Shown: positions 27,946-37,451 of the stretch, one piece after another | Numbering within the stretch: the first letter of the stretch is position 1 | Layout: every line of letters starts with the position of its first letter | Assembly (NCBI RefSeq): GCF_001623075.1 | Contig: NZ_LMCF01000144.1 | Location: 1-38,004 of the forward strand | Source: Pseudovibrio sp. Ad37 | Lineage (GTDB): Bacteria > Pseudomonadota > Alphaproteobacteria > Rhizobiales > Stappiaceae | Direction: 5' to 3' | Length of the DNA: 38,004 bases | Translations under genes and position numbers: made by a program | The notes under the pieces: generated by a model | Seen by the model: only the letters and a program-made list of their open reading frames with translations | What the model was told of the DNA's origin: nothing | Databases searched by the model: none

Positions 27946-28422
27946 ATGAAAACGATGACGAAAGAAACTAAGTTTGATCAGGAAATGATCCGCCAGCTTG
28001 CAAATGTGCTGGACGAAACCAACCTGACCGAAATCGAAGTGGAACAAAAAGATCTCCGCGTTCGTGTCGCTCGTCAGCTGACAGTGGGTGCAGTGGCACC
28101 AGTAGCAGCACCTGCTCCTGTAGCTGCTCCAGCACCAGCAGCGGCCGCACCTGTAGAGATTGCAGTTTCTGCAGATGCAGCAAACCATCCGGGCGCAGTT
28201 ACTTCTCCAATGGTTGGCACAGCATATCTGGCGCCAGAGCCAGGCGCGTCAGTCTTTATTGAAGTAGGTAAGTCCATCAAGAAGGGTGAAACTATTCTGA
28301 TCATTGAAGCTATGAAGACCATGAATCAGATCCCTTCACCAAAGTCAGGCACTGTGACTGCAATTCTGGTTGAAGATGGTCAGCCAGTTGAATTCGGCGA
28401 ACCACTTATCATCATCGAATAA
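27946..28422 (+). CDS. accB: Acetyl-CoA carboxylase biotin carboxyl carrier protein
   Basis: A 158-residue BCCP carrying the biotin that shuttles carboxyl groups between AccC and the AccAD carboxyltransferase in fatty acid synthesis. The N-terminal domain ([20 protein letters not shown], then [18 protein letters not shown]) precedes a Pro/Ala-rich hinge (residues about 45-68). The biotinyl domain starts at [15 protein letters not shown] and has the biotinylated Lys in [11 protein letters not shown]. The start is uncertain: ATG 27946 or ATG 27955, neither with a strong ribosome site; an in-frame extension to 27844 crosses the noncoding leader and is unlikely. accC starts 14 bases downstream, so they form an operon. 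Confidence 0.95.
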   Translation: MKTMTKETKFDQEMIRQLANVLDETNLTEIEVEQKDLRVRVARQLTVGAVAPVAAPAPVAAPAPAAAAPVEIAVSADAANHPGAVTSPMVGTAYLAPEPGASVFIEVGKSIKKGETILIIEAMKTMNQIPSPKSGTVTAILVEDGQPVEFGEPLIIIE

Positions 28423-28436
28423 CAGGCGAAGTCTCT

Positions 28437-29804
28437 ATGTTCTCAAAGATCCTCATCGCAAACCGCGGCGAGATCGCACTCCGCATCCTTCGGGCATGTA
28501 AAGAGCTTGGCATTCGCACTGTAGCGGTCCACTCTACTGCCGACGAAGACGCAATGCATGTGCGCCTTGCTGACGAAAGTGTTTGTATTGGTCCGCCGGT
28601 AGCACGCGACAGCTACCTCAACATCCCGCAGATTCTGGCAGCCTGTGAAATCACTGGCGCCGACGCTGTGCATCCCGGTTATGGTTTCCTGTCCGAGAAT
28701 GCACGCTTTGCGGAAATTCTTGAGGCACACGGCATCACCTTTATCGGCCCTACCTCAGAGCACATCCGTGTGATGGGCGATAAGATTCAGGCAAAAACCA
28801 CGGCAAAAGAACTGGGCATTCCAGTTGTGCCGGGTTCTGATGGTGGCATCACTCCTGAAGACGACGTCCATGCAATCGCTAAGGAAATCGGTTATCCGGT
28901 TCTCGTAAAAGCGGCGGCAGGCGGCGGTGGCCGCGGCATGAAAGTTGCCCTGACGGCTGAAGAACTGGATACTGCGATCTCAACCGCACGTTCCGAATCC
29001 AAAGCAGCCTTTGGCGATGATGCTCTGTACATGGAAAAGTACCTCGGCAAACCACGCCACATTGAGGTGCAGGTTCTGGGCGACGGTCAGGGCAACGCGA
29101 TCCACCTCGGTGAGCGCGATTGTTCTTTGCAGCGCCGCCACCAGAAGGTATTCGAAGAATGTCCATCCCCTGCGCTCAATGAAGAGCAACGGATGGAAAT
29201 CGGCGAAGTTTGTGCAGACGCTATGCGTAAGCTCAAGTATCGCGGTGCGGGCACAATCGAATTCCTCTATGAAAACGGTGAGTTCTACTTCATTGAAATG
29301 AACACCCGTTTGCAGGTGGAACACCCTGTGACCGAGATGGTAACCGGCATTGATCTTGTGATCGAACAGATCCGCATCGCTGGTGGTTCTACTCTGTCAA
29401 TCAATCAGGAAGAAGTTCGCTTCTCTGGTCATGCGATTGAGTGCCGTATCAACGCAGAGCATCCTCTGACCTTCGCACCATCTCCGGGCACAATCACCTA
29501 TTACCACCCACCGGGCGGTCTGGGCGTGCGCGTAGATTCAGGCGTTTATCAGGGCTACAAAATTCCTCCGCATTATGACAGCCTGATCGGTAAGTTGATC
29601 GTTCATGGCCGGACCCGTGTGGAATGTATGATGCGCCTGCGTCGTGCTCTGAGCGAGTTTGTGGTTGATGGCATCAACACAACTGTTCCGCTCTTCACAG
29701 AGCTTCTGGACAATCAGGATATCGCCAACGGCGCCTATGATATCCATTGGCTTGAGAAGTTCCTGGAAGCGCACATCGCAGCACAGAACTCCGAAGAAAA
29801 CTGA
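28437..29804 (+). CDS. accC: Acetyl-CoA carboxylase biotin carboxylase subunit
   Basis: A 455-residue ATP-grasp enzyme that carboxylates the biotin on AccB using bicarbonate and ATP. It opens [20 protein letters not shown], the standard start. [15 protein letters not shown], the glycine-rich ATP lid [12 protein letters not shown], and EYFIE-type metal ligands ([16 protein letters not shown]) follow, with [11 protein letters not shown] in the C-terminal domain. The sequence [20 protein letters not shown] is a typical substrate strand. The size is normal, slightly longer than E. coli. It follows accB by 14 bases and is followed 31 bases later by aat, so a three-gene transcript is likely. Confidence 0.98.
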   Translation: MFSKILIANRGEIALRILRACKELGIRTVAVHSTADEDAMHVRLADESVCIGPPVARDSYLNIPQILAACEITGADAVHPGYGFLSENARFAEILEAHGITFIGPTSEHIRVMGDKIQAKTTAKELGIPVVPGSDGGITPEDDVHAIAKEIGYPVLVKAAAGGGGRGMKVALTAEELDTAISTARSESKAAFGDDALYMEKYLGKPRHIEVQVLGDGQGNAIHLGERDCSLQRRHQKVFEECPSPALNEEQRMEIGEVCADAMRKLKYRGAGTIEFLYENGEFYFIEMNTRLQVEHPVTEMVTGIDLVIEQIRIAGGSTLSINQEEVRFSGHAIECRINAEHPLTFAPSPGTITYYHPPGGLGVRVDSGVYQGYKIPPHYDSLIGKLIVHGRTRVECMMRLRRALSEFVVDGINTTVPLFTELLDNQDIANGAYDIHWLEKFLEAHIAAQNSEEN

Positions 29805-29835
29805 GGAGATTTAGGGAGGTCAAAAGCAGGCCAGC

Positions 29836-30525
29836 ATGGAATTTAAGATTACCCCACAAATTCTGCTTAAAGCATACGCTTGTGGCATCTTTCCAATGGC
29901 TGAGACTGCTGACTCTCCTGATCTTTTCTGGATTGATCCCGAGCGGCGAGGTATCTTGCCGCTCGATTCATTTCACATCCCCAAACGGCTCGCCAGAACC
30001 GTCCGCTCCGACAAGTTTGTCGTTCGAGCCTCCCGTGATTTCAAGGCAGTAATCTCTCACTGCGCGACAACCACCTCAGAGCGCAAAGAGACATGGATCA
30101 ACACTGAGATCCGCAAGCTCTACACTGCACTTTTTGCCATGGGCTATTGCCACACAATCGAGGTCTATAACGCCGCTGAAGAGCTCGTTGGCGGCCTTTA
30201 CGGTGTATCACTGGGCGGAGCTTTCTTTGGGGAGAGCATGTTCTCACTGGAGCGGGACGCCTCCAAGGTTGCCCTTGTGCATCTGTATGGCCGTTTGCTC
30301 TATGGAAACTACAGATTACTGGATGCCCAGTTCGTAACCGAACATCTGGAACAGTTCGGAGCAACAGAAGTTCCCAAAGAGCAGTATGGCAAGCTGCTGG
30401 AAAATGCGCTGATGGTACACGGAGATTTTCACGCGCTACCGCAGGAAAGCTCTGGCAAGCTGGTGCTGCAGATCATCGAGGATATGCGCCCTGCTCCACC
30501 TAAAAACAAAACCGGCCTCATCTGA
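29836..30525 (+). CDS. aat: Leucyl/phenylalanyl-tRNA-protein transferase
   Basis: A 229-residue enzyme that adds Leu or Phe from aminoacyl-tRNA to proteins with N-terminal Arg or Lys, marking them for ClpS/ClpAP degradation in the N-degron pathway. Family signatures are visible: [11 protein letters not shown] at the N-terminus, [20 protein letters not shown], the [20 protein letters not shown] core, [10 protein letters not shown] and [16 protein letters not shown]. The length fits. It is the last gene of an accB-accC-aat group, an arrangement common in alphaproteobacteria; functional linkage to fatty acid synthesis is not implied. It ends 13 bases from the converging DUF2155 gene. Confidence 0.96.
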   Translation: MEFKITPQILLKAYACGIFPMAETADSPDLFWIDPERRGILPLDSFHIPKRLARTVRSDKFVVRASRDFKAVISHCATTTSERKETWINTEIRKLYTALFAMGYCHTIEVYNAAEELVGGLYGVSLGGAFFGESMFSLERDASKVALVHLYGRLLYGNYRLLDAQFVTEHLEQFGATEVPKEQYGKLLENALMVHGDFHALPQESSGKLVLQIIEDMRPAPPKNKTGLI

Positions 30526-30538
30526 GAGGCCGCATCAT

Positions 30539-31084
30539 TTACCGCAGTGTTGCAACAACCTTCGGTCGTGGCACCGGAATTTCGCCTGAAGAAACAAAGT
30601 CCTTACCAGCAAGATCATCCTCTTCAGAAACAAGATCAACAGCTGGACCAGCGTATCCTTCAGGTGGCGGCACGGAAGTCGTTTTCTTACAGTTGATCAG
30701 CCAGATGTCATAGACGCTGTGCTCAACAGCGTGCACACCAGGGTTACTTGCGAACATCCAGCCACTGAAAATCCGGCGCACTTTACTGTCAAGCGTAAGC
30801 TCATCAACCTCAATAAACGCAGTGGTTTGAGAGGCTTCTGTCCGAGGCCGGGAATTGCAAACGCGCGGCGTTACCTGAAGCGCGCCAAACTGAACTGTCT
30901 CATCAATATAGACATCAAACGTGGTAATGCGGCCGGTGATTTTATCCAGCCCCTTGAACACTGCAACCGGGTTTTTAATTGGTGTCTGAGCTTGTGCAGG
31001 CAACGCAAATGCTGCCCCACCAATCAACGCAGCAAGTGCGCAGGATGCAGCGCGCCCAAGATATTTACGCATTGTAAAACCCAT
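30539..31084 (-). CDS. DUF2155 domain-containing exported protein
   Basis: A 181-residue protein with a signal peptide (ALIGGAAFALPAQAQ, cleavage near residue 33). A DUF2155 core starts PVAVFKGLDKITGRITTFDV and includes FGALQVTPRVCNSRP and FSGWMFASNPGVHAVEHSVY, followed by DIWLINCKK. The two conserved Cys, in RVCNSR and LINCKK, could form a disulfide. The family is restricted largely to alphaproteobacteria and has no established function. The C-terminal tail is acidic and Pro-rich. GGA precedes ATG 31084 by seven bases; ATG 31072 is an alternative. It faces aat tail to tail, a conserved arrangement in the group. Confidence 0.87.
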   Translation of the reverse strand: MGFTMRKYLGRAASCALAALIGGAAFALPAQAQTPIKNPVAVFKGLDKITGRITTFDVYIDETVQFGALQVTPRVCNSRPRTEASQTTAFIEVDELTLDSKVRRIFSGWMFASNPGVHAVEHSVYDIWLINCKKTTSVPPPEGYAGPAVDLVSEEDDLAGKDFVSSGEIPVPRPKVVATLR

Positions 31085-31336
31085 AAAACTTTCCAGCAGC
31101 TAGTGATTCAAACGCCCAAGTTGTAAAGGGCTTAGCACTGGAATGCTACGGGGAAAAGGCCAGAACGAGGCAAACACGCGGCAATCGCTGAGGAATCTCA
31201 GCTAACCCACAGGCGTTGCGCGAAAGCCACGATAACCCACCGGCAAATTTTACTTAAATAACAGGGCGTAGATTGTCCAAATGGTCTTCAGTGGCTGGTT
31301 TCATAGAACAGGAAACTGACATCAACCAAGACCTAG

Positions 31337-33382
31337 ATGCAACCAAAGCGACCGCAACCGATAACCCAACAACAACGGACATACCGCGCCGCCAGTGTGC
31401 TTTGCGTTGATTTGCGTTATTTGAGCGTTGCGCGCGTTATTTATGCGGTTTTGTGCCTTCTTTTGTTTGCAGCACTCCCCAGCCATGCACCGGCCCAGTC
31501 GCTCTACCAAAAGTACATCAAACAGCAGCAAAAGGAGATCCTGAAAGCCCCCTCCGAGAAGCCAGAAATGCCATCTGATGAGAACGGCATGCCTGAGACA
31601 TTACGCATGCCAGCAATGCCGCTGATGGAGTTCCGCACAAAAGATATCATCGGCATGTTCCCTCTCGCACCTGCCGACACCAGCTCCCCAAGAGCAACAC
31701 TGGACAGCTTTCTCGACATCATGGAGGAAACAAACCACCTTATTCAGGAAGCTTATGAAGAGAACACCGGCATGGGGGCGTTCTCTATGGAAACGCTCGG
31801 CATGAGCAAAAACCATGAGCACATTCAAAACAAGATCCATCTCGCCGAGATTCTTCTGGAACGGGCCAGAGGCTGCTTTGATCTTTCCGGCCTCCCCAGT
31901 GCAACACGCCAGCAAACATCACTGGAACTGGTTCTGCAGCTCAAAGAGATACTGGATCGCATCCCGCTCCCACCCTTCCCGGATATCCCCGGAACCGCTG
32001 CAGGCACCTACGACTTCAATCAGGCCGATTTGGAAAGCTCCTGGACGATCCCGTTCACCCAAATCGTCATCACCAGGATGACTGAGGGACCGCAGCAAGG
32101 AGACTATATCTTCTCAGCAGAAACAGTAGACCGGATCCCGGAGTTTTATGAGGAAGTCAAAGCGCTTCCGTCCCGCTACTCCATTCCGCAAGACCTTTAC
32201 CACTTCTTCGCCAGCAGTCCCGGGCACCTGCTTCCACCAGCCTGGTTCTCACTGATTGAAAGCCAGCCTCCATGGCTACTGGAGCTGTATTATGGACAAG
32301 CCGTCTGGCAGTGGTTCGCACTGATCCTGATCACAGCAATCGCCGCAGTCATTCTTTTCTTCTTCATCACCACCATACGGCGCCTGCCAGACCGCAATAA
32401 GCCTGTTCGGCGGCAAGTGCTCAGCATCATCACCTCCGGCGTCATTGTCGGCTCTCTCATTTTCCTGCGTTATCTGGCTGACTATCAAATCAATATCGGT
32501 GGCCCGGTTCTGCAGGTCTATGACCTGACCATCGAAACACTAGTCTGGATTGGCGGCGCAGTCATCATTTACAAAACCCTGCGCCTCTTGAGCGAGCTGG
32601 TACTGCTCAAGAACCGCGGTGTTGCCTCCATCGACCGCAGCATCATTCGCACAGCAACGCAGTTCTTCGCCATCTTGTGCGCTCTCATTTTGCTCACTTA
32701 CGGTGCAACCCGCCTGAATATCCCGCTCTACGGCATTATCGCTGGTATCAGTGTCGGCGGTCTCGCGATCGCTCTGGCCGCTCAACCCACGCTCGAAAAC
32801 CTCCTCGGCGGCCTGATCCTCTATGCGGACGGCATTGTCCGTGTCGGAGATTATTGCGAGTTCAACAAGGTGCGCGGACACGTGGAATCCATCGGTATGC
32901 GCTCAACCCGTATCAGAACCACGGACAGAACGCTGGTCACTATTCCTAACGCCGACCTCGCCAAGATGAACTTCATGAACTACACGCTGAAAGATCACTT
33001 CCGCGTCGTTCTGAGATTTGCATTGAAGTACGACACCAGCGCAGAGCAACTGGAAAAGCTCATCACCAAGATCAAACGAATGCTGGCCAAACATCCGCTG
33101 TCCCAACCAGATGCAGCAAAGGTGAGACTGGAGAACATTGATGAAAACGGCATTGTGATCCAGATCGAGGACAGCGTTCAGGCCGCAACTCGTGATGAGT
33201 ATCTCGCCATTCAGGAGAGCATCATCATCCGCACCCTGAAACTTATTTCAGACCAAAACATCGAAGTCGCCCACCCCTTCGTCACCAACTACGGCGAAAC
33301 GGAAAGTCCGCTCAAAGCTACGAACGACCCTATTGTAGAAGCAAACACACAAAGAAGAGGAGGAACCAAGGATAAACTATAG
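31337..33382 (+). CDS. MscS family mechanosensitive ion channel with large periplasmic domain
   Basis: A 681-residue channel protein. A signal peptide or first helix (VIYAVLCLLLFAALPSHAPA, residues about 35-54) leads to a periplasmic domain of some 270 residues. Four membrane segments follow between about 325 and 480: LILITAIAAVILFFF, IITSGVIVGSLIFL, TLVWIGGAVIIY, and ATQFFAILCALILL running into the pore helix GIIAGISVGGLAIALAAQ. The MscS core follows, with NLLGGLILYADGIVRVGD, TRIRTTDRTLVTIPNADL and the cytoplasmic vestibule. The Gly/Ala-rich pore pattern is intact. It should open under membrane tension to release solutes on osmotic downshift. It lies between aat/DUF2155 and popZ, with no obvious functional partner. 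The ribosome site at ATG 31337 is weak, so the exact start is unsure. Confidence 0.92.
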   Translation: MQPKRPQPITQQQRTYRAASVLCVDLRYLSVARVIYAVLCLLLFAALPSHAPAQSLYQKYIKQQQKEILKAPSEKPEMPSDENGMPETLRMPAMPLMEFRTKDIIGMFPLAPADTSSPRATLDSFLDIMEETNHLIQEAYEENTGMGAFSMETLGMSKNHEHIQNKIHLAEILLERARGCFDLSGLPSATRQQTSLELVLQLKEILDRIPLPPFPDIPGTAAGTYDFNQADLESSWTIPFTQIVITRMTEGPQQGDYIFSAETVDRIPEFYEEVKALPSRYSIPQDLYHFFASSPGHLLPPAWFSLIESQPPWLLELYYGQAVWQWFALILITAIAAVILFFFITTIRRLPDRNKPVRRQVLSIITSGVIVGSLIFLRYLADYQINIGGPVLQVYDLTIETLVWIGGAVIIYKTLRLLSELVLLKNRGVASIDRSIIRTATQFFAILCALILLTYGATRLNIPLYGIIAGISVGGLAIALAAQPTLENLLGGLILYADGIVRVGDYCEFNKVRGHVESIGMRSTRIRTTDRTLVTIPNADLAKMNFMNYTLKDHFRVVLRFALKYDTSAEQLEKLITKIKRMLAKHPLSQPDAAKVRLENIDENGIVIQIEDSVQAATRDEYLAIQESIIIRTLKLISDQNIEVAHPFVTNYGETESPLKATNDPIVEANTQRRGGTKDKL

Positions 33383-33481
33383 CATGTACCTAACGGCCTC
33401 CTATTTGAGCGACAAATACCCAAACAGCCCACACCACAGATCAGTTTTGACACGGTTTTCTTAGAAAGAGTAGCAGAGAGC

Positions 33482-33517
33482 GGATGTGTGAAGGGGAGTG
33501 CTTCTCCCCTCACATCC
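33482..33517 (-). terminator. Strong hairpin between mscS and popZ, terminator-like
   Basis: GGATGTG plus AGGGGAG pair with CTCCCCT plus CACATCC around TGCTT, with a three-base bulge. It lies just seven bases after the popZ stop on the minus strand. The T-run is poor on both strands, so it may be mostly a stability hairpin. Confidence 0.5.
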
Positions 33518-33523
33518 AGAGGA

Positions 33524-34171
33524 TTATTTGCGCGAGATGCGATCAATCTCTTGGCGCACAAGCCGCTCCACCACGCTTGGCAGATGCTGGTCGAGCCAGC
33601 CTTTCAGCATTGGGCGCAGCATCTCAGCCACAAGTTCTTCCAGCGTACGGGCGTTCTTGGACAGCACCGTGTTGGCAAGACCGTTAAAGGCGCTGGACAC
33701 AACTTCGTCCGTCGCGCTTGAGATAAGTGTTTCCGCCGGGCTTTTTGCAGCAGAAGGCTCAAGAATATCATCTTGCCCCATGCTGCTCAACCCAAACGCT
33801 TCAGGACCCGGCTGATCAAGAAAAGCGATGTCTCCATCCTCTTCCTTGTCTTCATCAGCAAGGCCTTCAATAATTTTCAATGAGGAGGATTGCTCGTCGA
33901 TCTGCTCTTTTTGCGTCAGCTCCAGAACGTCTGGTTCCGCGCCCTTCACCACTTCAGGCTCAGGAGTTGGAGCAGGCTCCATTTCCGCTGGCGCATCATC
34001 AAAGAGTTTATCTAGATCGTCCTGTGATAATTCGCGACCTGCGTCCGCGTCACTCAATGCAGCATCTGTCATCTGTTCTGCGCCACTTGCTTCGTCATCC
34101 GAAATAATCTTGCGGATCGAGCTCAGGATATCCTCCATGGAAGGCTCGTTACCCTGTGAGACAGCTCCCAT
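33524..34171 (-). CDS. popZ: DUF2497 protein, polar organizing protein PopZ homolog
   Basis: A 215-residue acidic protein with the two hallmarks of PopZ/DUF2497. One is an N-terminal helix, PSMEDILSSIRKIISDDE, which binds client proteins. The other is a C-terminal multimerising helix region starting TLEELVAEMLRPMLKGWLDQ and ending VERLVRQEIDRISR. Between them is a long acidic Pro/Glu/Asp-rich linker (about 30-135) that gives PopZ its condensate behaviour. In Caulobacter and Agrobacterium PopZ forms the polar hub that anchors the chromosome origin via ParB. In many alphaproteobacteria it precedes valS, but here a converging mscS gene lies downstream and no valS is present in this window. Upstream lies tolC, on the same strand with its own terminator. 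Confidence 0.87.
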   Translation of the reverse strand: MGAVSQGNEPSMEDILSSIRKIISDDEASGAEQMTDAALSDADAGRELSQDDLDKLFDDAPAEMEPAPTPEPEVVKGAEPDVLELTQKEQIDEQSSSLKIIEGLADEDKEEDGDIAFLDQPGPEAFGLSSMGQDDILEPSAAKSPAETLISSATDEVVSSAFNGLANTVLSKNARTLEELVAEMLRPMLKGWLDQHLPSVVERLVRQEIDRISRK

Positions 34172-34337
34172 GTATGTGCTCCACTTCTAATCGCGTCTAA
34201 TCCGCCGGCTTTCCGACTCAGTTCATTAATAAATACTTACTTAAATATAGGAGAAAAGCGCCCCCGCCTGACAGCCACATATCCAGCAAAAAGCCAATTC
34301 CCACAAGGAAAACGAGCAAATTTGAAAATACGGCACC

Positions 34338-34362
34338 AAAAAAGGGAGCCGATAAGGCTCCC
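34338..34362 (-). terminator. Intrinsic terminator of tolC
   Basis: On the minus strand GGGAGCC pairs with GGCTCCC around TTATC. TTTTTT follows. It sits 31 bases after the tolC stop and separates tolC from popZ. Confidence 0.9.
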
Positions 34363-34392
34363 TTCTTCAAAATTTCATTATATCAGAAGAGC

Positions 34393-35760
34393 TTAACGCC
34401 CATCCGGGGTCCGCAGACCAATCCACTTATCACGTACCAGACGGTAGTGTTCAGTTGGATCATAACGCGCACCGGTCAATGCCAGGCTGTTATAGTCGAG
34501 ACGACCAACAGAGGAAAGAACCGCATAAGCAGCAACCACACGGTCACGCTGCGCTGTCACCAATGTTACGCGCGCATCCACCAGATCACTCTGCGTATCC
34601 AGAACATCAAGCGTGGTCCGCTGACCAACACGCTGCTCTTCAATCACGCCTTCCAAAGCAAGACGAGCCGCAGCAACCTGTGCTTCAGCTGCCGTAATGG
34701 AAGCGATCGATGCATTCAGCTGCCCCCAGGAGGAGATCGCCTGAGCACGGATGCTATCACGGGACACATCAACCAAAATCTCGGTGCGGCCCAGATCTTC
34801 TTTAGACTGGCGCACAACAGAATATTCGCTACCATTCTGGTAGATAGGAACAGTCACACGACCAAAAATAGAAGCAGTTCTGGTCGGCTTTCCAGACACG
34901 CCAGGAAGGTTGTTGTCGCTATAGGACAATGTTCCCTGAACATCAGCAGTCGGAAGCAATACACCCTCAGCAGTTTTCACTGCAAACTGAGCGGCATCAA
35001 CCAGGAACTGAGAAGACTGGATCGCAGGATGCTCTTCCTGACCAATAGAGATTGCAGAAGAAACAGTCTTCGGCAGCAAACTTGTCACATTGGTGCGAGC
35101 GCTCAGGTTTTTTGGATCAATGCCAATCACCTGACGGAAAATCGCACGACTTGTGTTCAGGTTTGCCAGCGCTGTGTTCAGTGTGGACTGCGCACGTGCA
35201 CGACCTGATTCAGCCTGAGAAACATCCGTCCGCGTACCTTCGCCCACATTGAAGCGATCTTTAGAGGCACGAACCTGCTCTTCCTGGAACTTCAAATCAC
35301 TCCGACGCAAAGACACAAGCGCGGTATCGCGAATGACGTCCATATATGCGGTCGCAGCCTGGAAAAGCGCAGTCTGCTCTGCTGTACGCAAATCTTCACG
35401 CTGAGCACGAACAATAGCTTCAGCCTGACGGGTAGAGTTCACAGTCCGGAAACCACGGAACAGCGGCTGAGTAACCTGCAAGGATGCTGTATACTCATTA
35501 CGGTTTCGGTTAGTGCCCTGAGTCTCCTGCCACTGGTAACCATAGTTACCACTGGCAATAATGCTTGGGCGCCATCCGGCCAAAGCCTGTGGCACACCTT
35601 CATCTGTCGCACGAAGCTGAGCGCGTGATGCGTTTAATGTCGGGTTATTCTGATAGGTAGCAGCCAATGCTTCTTTAATTGAAAGAGCATTCGCGCCTTG
35701 AGCACTCACAAGCAAGCCGACTACTGCAACTGCACCCGTTAACGTTTTCCGAGAAACCAC
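34393..35760 (-). CDS. tolC: TolC family outer membrane channel protein
   Basis: A 455-residue outer membrane efflux protein. A signal peptide (VSRKTLTGAVAVVGLLVSAQ, cut after ANA) precedes two tandem halves of the TolC fold: long coiled-coil helices such as RQAEAIVRAQREDLRTAEQT and SIASITAAEAQVAAARLALE, joined to strand pairs EYTASLQVTQPLFRG and TASIFGRVTVPIYQNG. The repeated pattern SLQVTQPLF / FGRVTVPIY marks the duplication. It forms a trimeric exit duct for type I secretion and RND/ABC drug efflux. I chose GTG 35760 because GAGG lies eight bases before it and the signal peptide then starts normally; GTG 35808 is the longer alternative. It ends with its own terminator. Confidence 0.93.
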   Translation of the reverse strand: MVSRKTLTGAVAVVGLLVSAQGANALSIKEALAATYQNNPTLNASRAQLRATDEGVPQALAGWRPSIIASGNYGYQWQETQGTNRNRNEYTASLQVTQPLFRGFRTVNSTRQAEAIVRAQREDLRTAEQTALFQAATAYMDVIRDTALVSLRRSDLKFQEEQVRASKDRFNVGEGTRTDVSQAESGRARAQSTLNTALANLNTSRAIFRQVIGIDPKNLSARTNVTSLLPKTVSSAISIGQEEHPAIQSSQFLVDAAQFAVKTAEGVLLPTADVQGTLSYSDNNLPGVSGKPTRTASIFGRVTVPIYQNGSEYSVVRQSKEDLGRTEILVDVSRDSIRAQAISSWGQLNASIASITAAEAQVAAARLALEGVIEEQRVGQRTTLDVLDTQSDLVDARVTLVTAQRDRVVAAYAVLSSVGRLDYNSLALTGARYDPTEHYRLVRDKWIGLRTPDGR

Positions 35761-36160
35761 TTTATATGCCTCAAACAGGGTCAATCTTACGAACCGCAAA
35801 CCCAACACACTCGCCGAAATGTATATCTTATTCGGCGTTTTCCGAAACCGGCGATCAAGCCGATTTTGGAAAAAAATAAATACTGCGACGAACAGGCAAC
35901 ATCTTATCGATATAATTACCTAACCCAATCGCAGAATATCATTCCCCGGAGGCACACTAATAGAACCATTAAGTTTTTACTACCGTTTTTTCACCCAATG
36001 ATTGAAACGTGTATATCTCTACATCATTGATAGAAAAGACAGCAGCAGCGCTCAGTTCCTATTTTACCCCACCAGAGTTTGAAGTGCTTTAAACCAGCAT
36101 TGGGACAAAACTGTAATTCACATCACGAAAACGGAAATTCATCACAACACTTCACAGAAA
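35761..36160. other. Intergenic region upstream of tolC
   Basis: About 400 AT-rich bases holding the tolC promoter region and the tail beyond pcm. I see no gene, and no inverted repeat strong enough to call. A short AT-rich stretch before 35760 likely includes the tolC promoter, but the elements are not clear. Confidence 0.4.
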
Positions 36161-36190
36161 AACAAAAAAAGGCGAAGGTTTCCCCTCGCC
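36161..36190 (-). terminator. Intrinsic terminator of the Pcm-like gene
   Basis: On the minus strand GGCGAGG pairs with CCTTCGCC (one bulge) around GGAAA. TTTTTTT follows. Confidence 0.8.
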
Positions 36191-36219
36191 TCACATTTCC
36201 ATACCTGAGTTGCAAGCGT

Positions 36220-36879
36220 TTAGAATTCAAAGACTTCCGGTTTCTCAAATCCTGGAAGCGCACATGCATGCGCATTAAACGCAAATACGGAACTCACGTT
36301 GCCACCAGACTTGGTGTAAAGCCGAGCAACACCTGCATTACTTTCCCCCTCAACCACAACAAGACGACCTTCGTCTTTTAGCTGAGCAGTCAAGGCTTCC
36401 GGTAGCTCTTCAACGGAACCGTTGACCAGAATAACATCATAAGGCGCGTCAGCCGCATAACCCTTGGCCAGATCACCATCAATCACAGCAGCATTTTCAA
36501 TGCCCAGCTGCTCCAGATTCGCTGAAGCCGCCTCAGACAGCGTCACATCAACTTCCAGACCAACAACAGCTTCTGCTAGGTAGGAAACAATCGCCACGCC
36601 ATAACCAGAGGCAGCGCCAACCACAAGCACAACATCCTTGGCAGTGATATCAGCCAGCTGAACAAGACGGCCAAAGATGTGCGGCTTGAGCATTTTACGC
36701 TCGCCTTTTTCATCAACGGCTACATCTTCATCAATATAGGCCAACTCCTGCAGGTTTTCCGGAACGAACTTTTCGCGAGGCACCTTGCCCATAGCACCAA
36801 TAATGCGCAGGTCTGTAATATCATTGGTCCGCAGCTGATTGTCGACCATCAGTGTTCTTTGTTCCGCGAAGTTGACCAT
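36220..36879 (-). CDS. pcm: Protein-L-isoaspartate O-methyltransferase-like protein
   Basis: A 219-residue class I methyltransferase of the PCMT family, which repairs isoaspartyl damage in proteins using SAM. The N-terminal signature VDNQLRTNDITDLRIIGAMG and VPREKFVP is that of the family. The SAM loop is VVLVVGAASGYGVAIV, where the canonical EIGTGSGY is altered. The usual substrate-binding segment (a GQTISQP-like motif) is replaced by KMLKPHIFGRL. It therefore looks like the divergent alphaproteobacterial paralogue typically found beside tolC, and repair activity is uncertain. I use ATG 36879 because GAGGACAGG lies directly before it; ATG 36900 is a longer alternative. tolC lies downstream on the same strand. 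Confidence 0.82.
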   Translation of the reverse strand: MVNFAEQRTLMVDNQLRTNDITDLRIIGAMGKVPREKFVPENLQELAYIDEDVAVDEKGERKMLKPHIFGRLVQLADITAKDVVLVVGAASGYGVAIVSYLAEAVVGLEVDVTLSEAASANLEQLGIENAAVIDGDLAKGYAADAPYDVILVNGSVEELPEALTAQLKDEGRLVVVEGESNAGVARLYTKSGGNVSSVFAFNAHACALPGFEKPEVFEF

Positions 36880-37181
36880 CCTGTCCTCACTGTCTCGCAA
36901 GATTCTTTGGCTGAGAAATATCGCTCATGCACCACAAACACAAGCTGCCAGATCCGTAAAAATAAACAGTACCCTCTGTTGTTTTTCTATTTTTGAACTT
37001 TGCGGTGCAAATACAAGCTTTTTCACCATGCAGGAAGAAAAGCCGTGTCTCATCCAGAAAGCTACTCACCTAGGTAAACCCCATAGATTTCGGTGTTTTA
37101 CACAAGAGTGATCGTGGAAAGTGAATTTGCCCGCTTGACTATCCGGCCCAAATATCAGAAAAGCCCCTCACACCACAGCGG

Positions 37182-37255
37182 GGCCTCTTGGCGGAGTGGT
37201 GACGCAGCGGATTGCAAATCCGTGTACGCCGGTTCGATTCCGGCAGAGGCCTCCA
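37182..37255 (+). tRNA. tRNA-Cys (anticodon GCA)
   Basis: A complete 74-base tRNA with an encoded CCA end. The acceptor stem GGCCTCT pairs with AGAGGCC, and the discriminator is T before CCA. The anticodon arm is CGGAT-TGCAAAT-CCG with GCA at the centre. The T-arm is GCCGG-TTCGATT-CCGGC. U73 and GCA are tRNA-Cys identity elements. The GGGG before it may extend a hairpin with upstream GCCCC. A terminator follows. This tRNA adjoins decayed phage and IS sequences and may be an integration site. Confidence 0.95.
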
Positions 37256-37298
37256 TCTCCCCTTTTCCCCATTGATATCATTGTTTTTTCAAGGGTTT

Positions 37299-37340
37299 AT
37301 CCCTCACTTTTGAATGCACTTTGATAAGTGAGGGATTTTG
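37299..37340 (+). terminator. Terminator-like hairpin after tRNA-Cys
   Basis: ATCCCTCACTT pairs perfectly with AAGTGAGGGAT across a 16-base loop. TTTG follows. The stem is long and the T-run is short, so it is a fair terminator for the tRNA transcript. Confidence 0.65.
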
Positions 37341-37451
37341 ATCGGGAAAAAATCTTCAAAATTCGGCCATATACCATTCCATCTGTTCTGCCGTGGAAGC
37401 GATATGGAGCACTTAGCCTGCTGATTACGCTCTATCTCCAAGTGTGGCCGC

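Noticed and set aside
30508-30530. GGCCTC-ATCTGA-GAGGCC hairpin between aat and the DUF2155 gene as a terminator
   Set aside because: It lacks a T-run on both strands and overlaps the last codons of aat, so I do not call it.
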